A DNA stretch of 12,024 nt from Candidatus Raymondbacteria bacterium RIFOXYA2_FULL_49_16 (GCA_001789205.1 MFYT01000032.1:1-12024); one strand, 5' to 3'. Numbered from the stretch's first letter, positions 1-8,443 are shown. Notes: generated by a model not told the origin, from the sequence alone. Program-made: numbers and translations.

Positions 1-47
1 AAACAAAACGGACCATAACTGATTGTCCTGCAATCAGCTACGGTCCG
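1..47 (-). terminator. Rho-independent terminator of the UroD-like gene
   Basis: Arms at 9-25 and 31-47 form a 17-bp stem with a 5-base loop (26-30). Read as minus-strand RNA the stem is unbroken, with two G-U wobbles. Read as plus-strand RNA the same two positions become A-C mismatches, so the hairpin is built for minus-strand transcription. In that direction it is followed by TTTTGTTT (8 down to 1). It lies about 50 bases past the stop codon of the minus-strand gene at 98-1171, so it most likely ends that transcript. Confidence 0.85.
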
Positions 48-97
48 CTTACCAAACCAGAAATCACTTATTTATAGTAAACTCACGCTAGGGGCCT

Positions 98-1171
98 CTA
101 CGCACGCCTGCCCTCGTCGAGCATGGCAAGATAGTTGTCGAGGGGAATGTAGTTTGCCACTGAATTGCCCGTGCCCAGGCAGAAACCGCCGCCTGGCTGG
201 CACGCGGCGATTGTGTCTCTGACGCGCAAACGTATCTCCTGTTCCGATGCCCTGCAGAGAAAATCAACGTCCATACCCCCAAACAGCGCGATCTTTTTGC
301 CATAGGTCTGTTTTACCTCGCGTATGTCTTCAATCGTGTCCTCAAAAGAATGCTTAGCGTCAATCTTCACGTCATTAATAAGATCGTCCATGATCATTAC
401 CAGATTGCCGCACGCGTGCAGGAGATATAGTTTGCCATTATCATGGGCAGTCTGGGCGAGTTCCTTATGCGCGGGAAAAACAAATTCGCGCATATCTTCG
501 GGTGAAATGAGCGTGCCGCTTTTAAAACCCATGTCATCGCTTCCCCAGATCATCCGTACCCTGCTGAACTGGGACATGAGCCATACCTCGTGCCTGCACT
601 GGGCGGAAATACGGTCGTAAATGGCCTTGACCAGGTCACGCTGCTCAAATAAAGCAATGCACAGCGTTTCATAGCCCATGAGAAACATGAGACCTTCCAT
701 GATATGGCCCGTGAGCCCGCCGATAACAACCATGTCGTCAGGCAGGTTTTTCTCGTACCATTCAAGGTCCGAGGTATCAGCGTTTTTCAGGTTTGGCCAG
801 GGATATTTTTCGAATTCTTCCCACGTGGTAATGGGTCCAATGCGTTCATCAACATAACTCCTGCCCCCTTGTTTCTTGAGGTCAGCCGTGTCTTCAACCT
901 CATGTTCCCTGAGCGGCAAATTGAGGCATTCAACACCAGCCAGAACATAATCGTACCCGAGAAACCGGTTTGTTTTTATACTACCCTTGTGTTCGCGGAA
1001 TGGGTCTGATGCTTCAAAGCAGTCCAGCAGTTTATACCGTTCGTTGATCGCATCGCGTATTTCCTTGTCCAGGTACAATTCAATGTAATAAACCCTGTCA
1101 GGCGTGCCCTTTCGCTTGATGCAATTTAAAAACCCTTCGCCGTTTATCTTTACCTGCTTTTCCAGTACCAT
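98..1171 (-). CDS. Uroporphyrinogen decarboxylase-superfamily protein, MtaA/CmuA-like methyltransferase type
   Basis: A 357-residue cytoplasmic protein of the URO-D fold. The heme-pathway signature of true HemE (an N-terminal RQAGR-type motif) is absent. The C-terminal half instead carries HACGN at 252-256 and GGFCLGTGN at 328-336. By analogy with MtaA/MtbA-type methylcobalamin:thiol methyltransferases, His252, Cys254 and Cys331 would be the zinc ligands that activate a thiol acceptor. That points to methyl transfer rather than porphyrin decarboxylation, but the substrate cannot be told. Other visible blocks are GLTGHIMEG (152-160) and WGSDDMG (209-215), a typical URO-D superfamily active-site strand. 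The start is supported by AAGGAG about 6 bases upstream of the ATG. It is monocistronic, ends at a strong terminator, and faces away from an AraC regulator that probably controls it. Related genes next to AraC regulators are common in polysaccharide-degrading bacteria, with no settled function. Confidence 0.88.
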   Translation of the reverse strand: MVLEKQVKINGEGFLNCIKRKGTPDRVYYIELYLDKEIRDAINERYKLLDCFEASDPFREHKGSIKTNRFLGYDYVLAGVECLNLPLREHEVEDTADLKKQGGRSYVDERIGPITTWEEFEKYPWPNLKNADTSDLEWYEKNLPDDMVVIGGLTGHIMEGLMFLMGYETLCIALFEQRDLVKAIYDRISAQCRHEVWLMSQFSRVRMIWGSDDMGFKSGTLISPEDMREFVFPAHKELAQTAHDNGKLYLLHACGNLVMIMDDLINDVKIDAKHSFEDTIEDIREVKQTYGKKIALFGGMDVDFLCRASEQEIRLRVRDTIAACQPGGGFCLGTGNSVANYIPLDNYLAMLDEGRRA

Positions 1172-1204
1172 ATGGGTCTCCTTTTTATATTAATATAGTG
1201 CTTA

Positions 1205-1245
1205 TTTATCAAACAATCTTGCATTCTATTGGCTTTTTTTATCAA
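1205..1245. promoter_or_regulatory. Candidate AraC operator: direct TTTATCAA repeats in divergent gap
   Basis: TTTATCAA occurs at 1205-1212 and again, same orientation, at 1238-1245. The starts are 33 bp apart, close to three helical turns, so both copies would face the same side of the DNA. They sit in the AT-rich 107-base gap between the divergent UroD-like gene and the AraC regulator, the usual place for an AraC-family dimer to bind direct half-sites. The complement TTGATA also resembles a -35 box for the minus-strand gene. I cannot place a convincing full promoter: a TATAAA at 1184-1189 has the right 17-bp spacing on the minus strand but would start the RNA inside the ribosome-binding site. 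Confidence 0.4.
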
Positions 1246-1278
1246 TATATTGCTATTTTCTCTTGGAGATCAAAATTC

Positions 1279-2157
1279 ATGAACATTCGTAAAGCTCCTG
1301 ACCCGCTCGTATCCCTGCCTTTCAAGGAGCGTACAGGCTCTGAACAGCGAATCTATGGCGCCTTTTCAATGACTTATACGAACGGCGCAAAGGTGGCTCC
1401 CCATTATCATGAAGACATTGAAATTCTTGTACCCTCTGGCGTAACCGGCGAGAGTTCTATTTCAGGGAAGACCTATTGCTTGCATAATGGTGTAATCCAG
1501 TATATTCAGCCCAAAGCCATCCATTCATTCCGCATACGGCCAAGCGGGGTGGGAACAATCGTTGTGCTGCAGATAAAACAGTCTCACTTCCTGACAACAG
1601 CAGCAAAACTCACTGGCGTGAGTGCAAAAAACTTCGCTGAACTGTTTTTGCGCGTTCCAGTTGAACATACACGCAGCTACGGTACGCTTACGCAGACCAT
1701 CCAGAGGCTCTCGTCACTGGTTCCACAAGCAGCAGAAAAGTCCTCCTTTCGCACTGCAGTCTACGACATGGAACTTCTCCATGCAATTATCCGTTTGCTG
1801 ACAGTTGAAACACTTCCGGATATTGTTGTTCGGCCTTCTGAAGGAAAAATAAGGACCATTATAGACGTGATTGAATCAGTGGCGCACCAGCCAACATCGC
1901 TCAATGAGATCGCAAAAAAAAGTTCCCTGTCAAAATTTCACCTGTGCCGCATATTCAAGGCCGCAACCGGGCTTACGGTGCAAACATATTTAAATCAGCT
2001 TCGGATAAACAGGGCATGCCGCATGCTGCGAGAAGAGGATAAAAACGTAACTGAGACATGTTTTGAATGCGGCTTTTCGAACCTGTCATATTTTATCCAG
2101 GTATTTTCACGGATCGTGGGGCAGCCGCCGAAACAGTGGGCGCTGGCATTACAATGA
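1279..2157 (+). CDS. AraC-family transcriptional regulator with N-terminal cupin
   Basis: A 292-residue DNA-binding regulator. Residues about 35-100 form a cupin-type sensor domain (HYHEDIEI at 42-49, later His82), where AraC-family proteins bind small molecules, often sugars. Residues about 190-288 hold the two helix-turn-helix units: SLNEIAKKSSLSKFHLCRIF (207-226) and the second around NVTETCFECGFSNLSYF (256-272), followed by the family's usual GQPPKQW end. The frame stays open upstream to an ATG at 1198. I prefer the ATG at 1279 because GGAG lies at 1265-1268, 10 bases before it, and because the extra 27 residues lie in AT-rich promoter DNA and match nothing in the family. It is divergent from the UroD-like gene, which it probably controls, perhaps together with its own promoter. 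No terminator is visible after the stop. Confidence 0.9.
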   Translation: MNIRKAPDPLVSLPFKERTGSEQRIYGAFSMTYTNGAKVAPHYHEDIEILVPSGVTGESSISGKTYCLHNGVIQYIQPKAIHSFRIRPSGVGTIVVLQIKQSHFLTTAAKLTGVSAKNFAELFLRVPVEHTRSYGTLTQTIQRLSSLVPQAAEKSSFRTAVYDMELLHAIIRLLTVETLPDIVVRPSEGKIRTIIDVIESVAHQPTSLNEIAKKSSLSKFHLCRIFKAATGLTVQTYLNQLRINRACRMLREEDKNVTETCFECGFSNLSYFIQVFSRIVGQPPKQWALALQ

Positions 2158-2220
2158 CAGTCCCGGATTGAAAATACCCACCGCACATGCTGGATAGTGA
2201 CGCATAACGGAGAAAGACGC

Positions 2221-2250
2221 TTCATCCACACCCCTCTTTTTATGTATATT
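2221..2250 (+). promoter_or_regulatory. Weak candidate promoter for the CsgG-like/lipoprotein operon
   Basis: A TATATT hexamer at 2245-2250 is preceded after 18 bases by TTCATC (2221-2226), a poor -35 match. The TATATTATTGGC context resembles the -10 region of the beta-helix gene promoter on the other strand (TATATTATAGGC), which supports a common promoter style. The rest of the 137-base gap after the AraC gene shows no stable hairpin or other gene. Confidence 0.35.
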
Positions 2251-2294
2251 ATTGGCAAGAAAACGACTCTGTAACCAACCAAGAGGCATATCCC

Positions 2295-3248
2295 ATGAAG
2301 CACGTTCTGTTCTTCTGTTTTGCCGCGTGTATTAACCTTTTCGCGGCAGGTGAAAAAATCGGCATTGCCGTGAATGATCTGCAGGCCATGGGCGTGGACG
2401 CGCCAACCGCCGCGATCTTATCCGAACGCCTGCGCACCGAACTGTTGAACTCCGGCGCGTTCAGGGTCATGGAACGCGGCCAAATGGACAATATTTTAAA
2501 AGAACAGGGGTTTCAGCAGAGCGGCGCATGCAGCGACAACGCCTGTATCATTGAAATGGGCCAGCTCCTGGGCGTCAGCGAGGTCGTGGTGGGGACCGCG
2601 GGAAAAGTCGCTGAGTTATACACTGTCTCCGTGCGCATGATCGACGTGGCAACCGGAGAGATTCTGCTTTCGGAGAACGAAGAATGCGAATGTCCGTTTA
2701 AAACCGTGCTGAACGAAACCATTGGCAACTTGGCGTCCAAGCTTGCTAAAAAAGCCAGTCCCTATGCCTCTCTCAGCATCTCCTCAGCGCCGCAGGGCGC
2801 CACGGTCGCGCTCAACAATGAAAAACGGGGTACAACGCCGCTTTCATTCCAGCAGCTTGAACCAGGAACATATACATTGTCTCTTTCCCTCCTAAATTAT
2901 CAGGACACCGTGTTTTCAGTTTCGCTCAAAAAAGGGGAAAACATCGAGTGCGCTCCAGCGCTGCGCATGTCCGATGCCTACCAGAAAACAGTAAAATCAA
3001 AAAAAACCCGGAAAGCATGGACTGTGCGCGGCATCGCAGGCGGCCTGGCCATTGTTGCACTGGCAGGCGGCATTTATTTCAATTCGCAGTACAATTCCGC
3101 GTACAATGATTACAAGGCCATACACACCGTGGACAACCTTGATGCTGAGTATCAGAAGGTGGAAACACAAGCCACGCGCCGCAATGTATGCTACGGAATT
3201 TCCGGAGGCATCGCGGTCCTTGGATTCGCTTTCAGCCTTACATTCTAA
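2295..3248 (+). CDS. CsgG/LpoB-like protein with PEGA domain and two C-terminal membrane segments
   Basis: A 317-residue envelope protein. Residues 1-18 look like a signal peptide (hydrophobic run ending FAA before GEK). Residues about 20-152 match the CsgG/LpoB type of outer-membrane assembly factor: an IAVNDLQ strand, VMERGQMDNILKEQGFQQSG (58-77), a CSDNAC pair (79-84), then LGVSEVVVGTAGKV and a DVATGEILLSE strand (117-127). Residues about 157-224 form a PEGA domain, with the SISSAPQGATVALN strand and PLSFQQLEPGTYTLSL. Two hydrophobic segments follow at about 245-263 and 298-316, joined by a Tyr-rich charged linker (YNSAYNDYKAIH). CsgG relatives form pores or activate envelope machines; PEGA domains bind or stiffen at surfaces. 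The specific role here is unknown. AGAGG lies 8 bases before the ATG. The stop is 18 bases from the next gene, so the two are almost certainly co-transcribed. Confidence 0.82.
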   Translation: MKHVLFFCFAACINLFAAGEKIGIAVNDLQAMGVDAPTAAILSERLRTELLNSGAFRVMERGQMDNILKEQGFQQSGACSDNACIIEMGQLLGVSEVVVGTAGKVAELYTVSVRMIDVATGEILLSENEECECPFKTVLNETIGNLASKLAKKASPYASLSISSAPQGATVALNNEKRGTTPLSFQQLEPGTYTLSLSLLNYQDTVFSVSLKKGENIECAPALRMSDAYQKTVKSKKTRKAWTVRGIAGGLAIVALAGGIYFNSQYNSAYNDYKAIHTVDNLDAEYQKVETQATRRNVCYGISGGIAVLGFAFSLTF

Positions 3249-3266
3249 AAAAGCCCGGAGGCTTCA

Positions 3267-6200
3267 ATGACAAAACGAATCTCCATTGCCTGCATCATAC
3301 TCTTCTCGACCTTCCTCTGGTTTTGCTCGGACAATCCCCGGGACAACCCCTTTGATACAGGCGGTACAGGGTTTCATGCGCCCACTGCCACTGCAATGGC
3401 AGACACCTCGGTTGCAATCTACGATACGGTCGTTCTGTATGCTGCAGGTTCTGATGAAAACGGCACTATAGCACGTTATGAATGGCGCGGCATTGAAGAC
3501 GCGGCATTGTCCGGCAATACCACGGATTCCATCTACCGGGTGGTCTTTGACACTGCCGGAACACAGCGCGTGCGGCTCAGAACAAAGGACAACGACGGCC
3601 TCTATTCAGACTGGGACACCATTACCATTACCGTTCACCTCTATCCGCCCATGGTCATTGCCATGGCCGATTTTGACGCGGCAATCAGGGATAGTATCAC
3701 GCTCCACGCATCTGGTTCTGATACAAACGGGACTGTTGACACCTATATCTGGCGCACCAGGAATAATTCCTGGAAGGACACGGTTTCCGACAGCGTCTGT
3801 ACAGCCTATTTCACCACTGCAAAGGTCTGTACCCTGCTGGTAAAGGTCCTGGACGACGATGCCATTGTCTCTGCTGAAGATACCGTTATTCTTACCCTGC
3901 ATCTCTACTCGCCAACAGTAATTGCCATGGACGATTCCAGCGTGGGAGTGAGTGACAGTTTCTATGTGCATGCCACTGCAAGCGACACCAATGGGACAAT
4001 CATAAAATACGCCTGGGCGCTGGACGGCGTGCATTATAATGATACAACCGCTGTAAACAGGAAAAAAACCGCGTTTGCTTCTACGGGAATTAAAACGATT
4101 CGGGTGCGCGCTATTGACGACGACAGCATTGCCTCTGCATCCGACAGCGTGCGAATCACGGTCAAAGACAACACACCTATCAATGTTTTTCCGGCAAACA
4201 ATGCCACGGTCACCACTCTAAAACCGTCCATTCAATGGGTGGCTGGATTTTATAATGACCATTTCAAAGTGCTCCTGGATACAGTAAACCCGCCACTAAC
4301 AGCGGTTGATGCCTCAACAACAGATACGTTCTATATTCCAGCAACAAATTTAACCATTTCAGATACGTATTACTGGAAAATCGTGGGATACAACGCCTTG
4401 GGTGATTCTGCCGCAGGAAGCGTCTGGCATTTCACCACACCGGCAAATCAGAGCCCGGAGTTCTCTTCTGACTCTGCTTCCATACGCGCTTCGGTCATTG
4501 CGGGTAATACGTACACAGATACTGTACATGCTGCTGACCCTGAGGGCGATCCCCTTACTTTTAGCCTGCTCACTGCCATCACAGGCCTTATTTTCAGTGA
4601 TAGCATTATCACCTGGACTCCCGGAAGCGCGGACACTGGCGCATATCATATTGCCATTGCAGTAGCGGATAATCACAGCAACACGGACACGCTTGCATGG
4701 ACCATCCGCGTGCTTGGGCTCGTGGGTAACCATGCGCCCATTTTCACCACCGACTCGGCATCCATGACTCTGGCTGCAATGGTTGGCATTCAGTACAAAG
4801 ATACGCTACTGGCAACGGATACCGACGGCGATGACCGCGTCTACTCCTTTATTGACAGCGCAGTAGGCATGACATTGACCAACACCGGGAATATGGGCAG
4901 AATCTCTTGGATCCCCGCTGCGGGTGATACGGGTGCGCACCATATGCACGCGCGCGTCAGCGACGGCCAAGGCGCCTATGATACGGTTTCGTGGACCATC
5001 ACCGTGCTATCCCCGGTCCGGATCGGCATGAAGCTGATTCCCGCGGGAAATTTCAAGATGGGATCTGCCACAGGTTCCGCTGACCAGCAGCCGTCCCATT
5101 GGGTAACCGTATCTTCGTTTTACATGGATACCACGGAAGTTACCCAGGCGAATTACCAGGCAATCATGGGCATTAACCCCTCCACAATGACCGGCAATCT
5201 TAGTAGGCCCGTGGATTCGGTGAACTGGTTTGACGCTGTTGTTTTCTGTAACTTCCGCAGCAAAAACCAGGGCTTTGATACGGTCTACACCTACACCGAT
5301 GTTTCCGGTGCCCCAGGCGCTGGCTGTATATTGTCCAATCCTGCCGCTGATCTCAGCAAAAACGGCTTCCGGCTGCCCACAGAGGCTGAATTCGAATACG
5401 CCCTCAGGGCAGGCACAACAACAGACCATTACTGGGGCAATGACCATTCCGATTCAGCAGTTGGCGAGAATGTCTGGTTCTTTGTAAACAGCGGCAATAC
5501 CACGCATCCTGTGGCCACCAAACCAGCCAATCCCTTTGGGTTGCGCGATATAGCAGGAAACGTATGGGAATGGTGCCACGACTGGTTCGCGACCTATACA
5601 ACCAGCTCTCAATTCGATCCATCCGGACCAGGGACCGGCACATACCGGACGCGGCGCGGTGGTTCCTACCAACAGTATTATTCCAGTTTGCTTTCCTTCT
5701 TCCGCAGCAACGATTATCCCCGCATCTCATCAAACGATTGCGGTCTCCGCTGTGTGCGGCGCGGGGTCATGGGCACAATGAACCATCCGCCTTACTTTAC
5801 CCACGATTCAACGGAAATGACCCTGGATGCCGTAGTAGGAGCGCTGTACCAGGACACTGTTCATGCGGCCGATGGTGACGCTGATGCGTTGACCTATCGA
5901 GTGATCGGTTCGCCGGGCGGCAGCTTCATAATCACGGATTCCGTAATAACCTGGACCCCGACCGGAGTGCAGGCTGGCCCCCAGTATGTGGAAATAGAGG
6001 TCAGCGATGGCAGCAGCGGCGCAGACACCTTGGAATGGTCGATCTCGGTATCATCTGATCTGCTGGCGTATTATCCCTTTGGCGGCACAGACGCGGATGA
6101 TTCGAGCGGGAATGGGCATGGTGGAGTCATGTATGGGTCTGTTGGTTCCACGCTTGATCGGTTTATGAATTCAAACGGGGCCTACCGGTTCGACGGCGCC

Positions 6201-8405
6201 ACCGGCTACATTGACATCGGCTCATTCCCACCCATCAACGCCTATTCCGTAAGTCTTTGGTTCAAAAAGCAAATGGCGTCCGGGTATTCTCCGGTTGGCG
6301 AGGCGGACCTTTTTGGCACACAGACAAGCACCAATAAATATTTCAAATTCGGTTTCCATCCCACCTGGCCTGACCAGATACGCTATCGGTTGAACGATGG
6401 GGCGTCCGGGTATGTGGACAAAACCAGCGTCCGTGCGATCACCGACACGCTCTGGCATCATATCGTTGTCACCCGGACAAACGACACCGTCCAAATGTTC
6501 ATAGACAACCAGCCTGAATCGCTCACTGTTTTCGCTGTTTCCGGCTCCATGACCGGCGCCATAACCACAGGGGCTGTCACCAAGATCGGCACTGTTGGCG
6601 GCGTTGTTGACGCCATGTTCGATGGGTGCATTGATGACGTGGTCATCTACGGGTCGGCTATTGATGCGGCCAAGGTGGATTCGCTGTATCATGTGGGCGG
6701 ATGGATCGACAACCAGGCCCCTATCTTTATTTCCACCTCCGCCTCCATGTGCCCGGCAGCCACCGGCAGCGTTCAGTATTATGACACGCTCCACGCTTCT
6801 GATCCGGACGGCGACCCGCTGACCTTCCGGATGCTCAGCATGAACGGCGGTACGCTTGATCTTACTGATTCCGTGCTTTTATGGACACCGCTGGCAAACC
6901 TTCAGCAGGGTGTGCACCATTTCTCTGTTGAAGTGGCAGACAACATGGGCGCCACAGACACGCTCAACTGGGACATCACGGTCACCAACTGGCACGATTT
7001 CAATGGCCTGCTTGCGTATTACACCTTTTCAGCAAATGCCGACGATGCAAGCGGGAACACCCTGAGCGGTTCGCAAAGCAATGTTACGAACGCCGCTGAC
7101 CGCTTCGGCACAGCAAACAGCGCATTTCAGTTCAACGGCACATCGAGTTATATTGACCTAGGAATCATGTGCACAGCTGTTCCCACCTTCAACGACTTCT
7201 CAATTTCCCTCTGGTTCAAAATCGACACCCTGCCTGCTGGTGGCGGTACGCTCTATGGCGCCCTGGGCAATTCTGACCAACAGATCAAAATCAATATCGG
7301 GTCTGACGGCAAACCCTATTACTGGTTCTGCCGTACCACGGACGTCATCCAGCGCGGATATCTGGACCAGGCAGTCTCCCTGCATTCCTGGCACCATCTG
7401 GTTGTGCGGCGTTCGGCAAGCACGGTGACAATGTACCTCGACAACACAGGCGGCGCTGTAATTGCCACGGTGAACACGGGCGCCTTGAACGGGATCGCAA
7501 CCGGGAACGAACATTTTATTGGAGCAGTGGCCCATACCGGCAACCCCGAACAGGCCTTCAAAGGCTACATTGATGACATCGCCATCTACACCACGGTGAT
7601 CACCCCGACACAGGTGGATTCGATCTATTATTCGGGTGGATGGCCGATAACACCTACGGATGGCATGAAATTGATCACCGGCGGAACGTTCCAGATGGGG
7701 AGCGCGGATTCAACAAATGAACAACCAATACATGTCGTTACGCTGAGTTCGTTCTGGATGGACAGCACTGAAGTGACACAGGAAAGTTACCAGGCTATTT
7801 TTGGACTTAATCCGTCGCTGTTTCCCGGGGACATTAACCGTCCAGTGGAAAATGTAACGTGGTTTGACGCGGTATTGTATTGCAACGTCCGCAGTAAACA
7901 AGCAGGTCTTGATACCGTCTATAGCTATACATCTGTAACCGGAATACCGGGCGATAGTTGCACCGATTTGGAAAACCTGGCGATAAATTTCACAAAGAAT
8001 GGCTATCGCCTTCCCACGGAAGCGGAATGGGAATATGCTTGCCGCGCTGGAACCACGACCCAATATTATTGGGGGGCCGCGGTTGATGGAGCATATGCGT
8101 GGTATGGAGCAAACAGCAATACGACACCGCATCCGGTTGCCAGTACAACACGCAACGCCAGAGGGCTCTACGATATGGCCGGAAATGTCTGGGAATGGTG
8201 CAATGACTGGTATCTGTCCACATATTACAGCGGTTCACCGGGGTCAGACCCAATGGGCCCGGGTTCCGGCACCACCCGCGTGGAGCGCGGCGGGTCCTGG
8301 CTTGGTACCAGCGACTATCTGCGTTCCGCGTTTCGCAATGACCGCAATCCAGGTCTCCGGTTCAATTACCTGGGTTTCCGGACGGTTTGCAACAGCGGGG
8401 ATTAA
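3267..8405 (+). CDS. Giant multidomain surface lipoprotein (PKD, cadherin-like, LamG, FGE-sulfatase-like modules)
   Basis: A 1712-residue lipoprotein. Hydrophobic residues 5-19 lead to Cys20 in LWFC (an unusual lipobox with bulky Phe before Cys), then SDNPRDNPFD, a mature start I associate with Fibrobacterota-type lipoproteins. Modules in order: three PKD-like repeats (38-124, 127-212, 215-300); an Ig/FN3-like unit (302-392); two cadherin-like units (395-483, 488-581, each with a D.DGD or DPEGDPL calcium-type loop); an FGE-sulfatase/SUMF1-like domain (587-832); a third cadherin-like unit (839-928); a LamG/concanavalin-like domain (930-1147); a fourth cadherin-like unit (1149-1240); a second LamG-like domain (1246-1458); and a second FGE-like domain to the end (1466-1709). 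Both FGE modules keep PTEAE.EYA.RAGTTT and AGNVWEWC.DW but lack the active-site cysteine pair, so they are unlikely to make formylglycine. Presumed role: adhesion to or sensing of glycans at the cell surface. GGAGG is 5 bases before the ATG. It is the second gene of an operon with the CsgG-like protein. Confidence 0.88.
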   Translation: MTKRISIACIILFSTFLWFCSDNPRDNPFDTGGTGFHAPTATAMADTSVAIYDTVVLYAAGSDENGTIARYEWRGIEDAALSGNTTDSIYRVVFDTAGTQRVRLRTKDNDGLYSDWDTITITVHLYPPMVIAMADFDAAIRDSITLHASGSDTNGTVDTYIWRTRNNSWKDTVSDSVCTAYFTTAKVCTLLVKVLDDDAIVSAEDTVILTLHLYSPTVIAMDDSSVGVSDSFYVHATASDTNGTIIKYAWALDGVHYNDTTAVNRKKTAFASTGIKTIRVRAIDDDSIASASDSVRITVKDNTPINVFPANNATVTTLKPSIQWVAGFYNDHFKVLLDTVNPPLTAVDASTTDTFYIPATNLTISDTYYWKIVGYNALGDSAAGSVWHFTTPANQSPEFSSDSASIRASVIAGNTYTDTVHAADPEGDPLTFSLLTAITGLIFSDSIITWTPGSADTGAYHIAIAVADNHSNTDTLAWTIRVLGLVGNHAPIFTTDSASMTLAAMVGIQYKDTLLATDTDGDDRVYSFIDSAVGMTLTNTGNMGRISWIPAAGDTGAHHMHARVSDGQGAYDTVSWTITVLSPVRIGMKLIPAGNFKMGSATGSADQQPSHWVTVSSFYMDTTEVTQANYQAIMGINPSTMTGNLSRPVDSVNWFDAVVFCNFRSKNQGFDTVYTYTDVSGAPGAGCILSNPAADLSKNGFRLPTEAEFEYALRAGTTTDHYWGNDHSDSAVGENVWFFVNSGNTTHPVATKPANPFGLRDIAGNVWEWCHDWFATYTTSSQFDPSGPGTGTYRTRRGGSYQQYYSSLLSFFRSNDYPRISSNDCGLRCVRRGVMGTMNHPPYFTHDSTEMTLDAVVGALYQDTVHAADGDADALTYRVIGSPGGSFIITDSVITWTPTGVQAGPQYVEIEVSDGSSGADTLEWSISVSSDLLAYYPFGGTDADDSSGNGHGGVMYGSVGSTLDRFMNSNGAYRFDGATGYIDIGSFPPINAYSVSLWFKKQMASGYSPVGEADLFGTQTSTNKYFKFGFHPTWPDQIRYRLNDGASGYVDKTSVRAITDTLWHHIVVTRTNDTVQMFIDNQPESLTVFAVSGSMTGAITTGAVTKIGTVGGVVDAMFDGCIDDVVIYGSAIDAAKVDSLYHVGGWIDNQAPIFISTSASMCPAATGSVQYYDTLHASDPDGDPLTFRMLSMNGGTLDLTDSVLLWTPLANLQQGVHHFSVEVADNMGATDTLNWDITVTNWHDFNGLLAYYTFSANADDASGNTLSGSQSNVTNAADRFGTANSAFQFNGTSSYIDLGIMCTAVPTFNDFSISLWFKIDTLPAGGGTLYGALGNSDQQIKINIGSDGKPYYWFCRTTDVIQRGYLDQAVSLHSWHHLVVRRSASTVTMYLDNTGGAVIATVNTGALNGIATGNEHFIGAVAHTGNPEQAFKGYIDDIAIYTTVITPTQVDSIYYSGGWPITPTDGMKLITGGTFQMGSADSTNEQPIHVVTLSSFWMDSTEVTQESYQAIFGLNPSLFPGDINRPVENVTWFDAVLYCNVRSKQAGLDTVYSYTSVTGIPGDSCTDLENLAINFTKNGYRLPTEAEWEYACRAGTTTQYYWGAAVDGAYAWYGANSNTTPHPVASTTRNARGLYDMAGNVWEWCNDWYLSTYYSGSPGSDPMGPGSGTTRVERGGSWLGTSDYLRSAFRNDRNPGLRFNYLGFRTVCNSGD
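3378..4166 (+). repeat. Three tandem PKD-like repeat units inside the lipoprotein gene
   Basis: Three consecutive units of about 87 residues share the pattern AMADxSxxxxDS..LxAxGSDxNGTI..Y.W near their start and a conserved T..V.VRxxDDD segment near their end. The second and third are closest: both begin after HLYxPxVIAM and contain GSDTNGT or ASDTNGT. The similarity extends to DNA, with attgccatgg in both unit starts, which suggests fairly recent duplication of at least this pair. Confidence 0.7.
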
Positions 8406-8443
8406 TTCTCATCCGCGCAACTGATCGGTTATAAAAATCGTTC

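Noticed and set aside
98-1171. HemE of heme biosynthesis.
   Set aside because: The HemE N-terminal substrate motif is absent and the zinc-site motif of methyltransferases is present.
1198-1278. A 27-residue N-terminal extension of the AraC regulator from an ATG at 1198.
   Set aside because: It has no ribosome-binding site, overlaps the candidate operator and encodes residues atypical for the family. The ATG at 1279 has GGAG upstream.
3378-4166. Repetitive DNA considered as a CRISPR or satellite array.
   Set aside because: The periodicity is that of about 260-base protein-coding PKD units in a single long frame, with diverged sequence and no spacer pattern.
5025-5765. First FGE-like module considered as an active formylglycine-generating enzyme fused into a sulfatase-type locus.
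   Set aside because: The cysteine pair is missing and no sulfatase gene is in the window.
6222-6794. A 190-codon open frame on the minus strand opposite the lipoprotein gene.
   Set aside because: It is antisense to the LamG-like region, low in complexity (Gly/His/Asn rich), and has no start signal.
8406-8443. Possible bidirectional terminator between the convergent lipoprotein and beta-helix genes.
   Set aside because: I looked for a stem in these 38 bases and found none with useful pairing or a T-run. Termination here must be weak, Rho-dependent or inside the genes.
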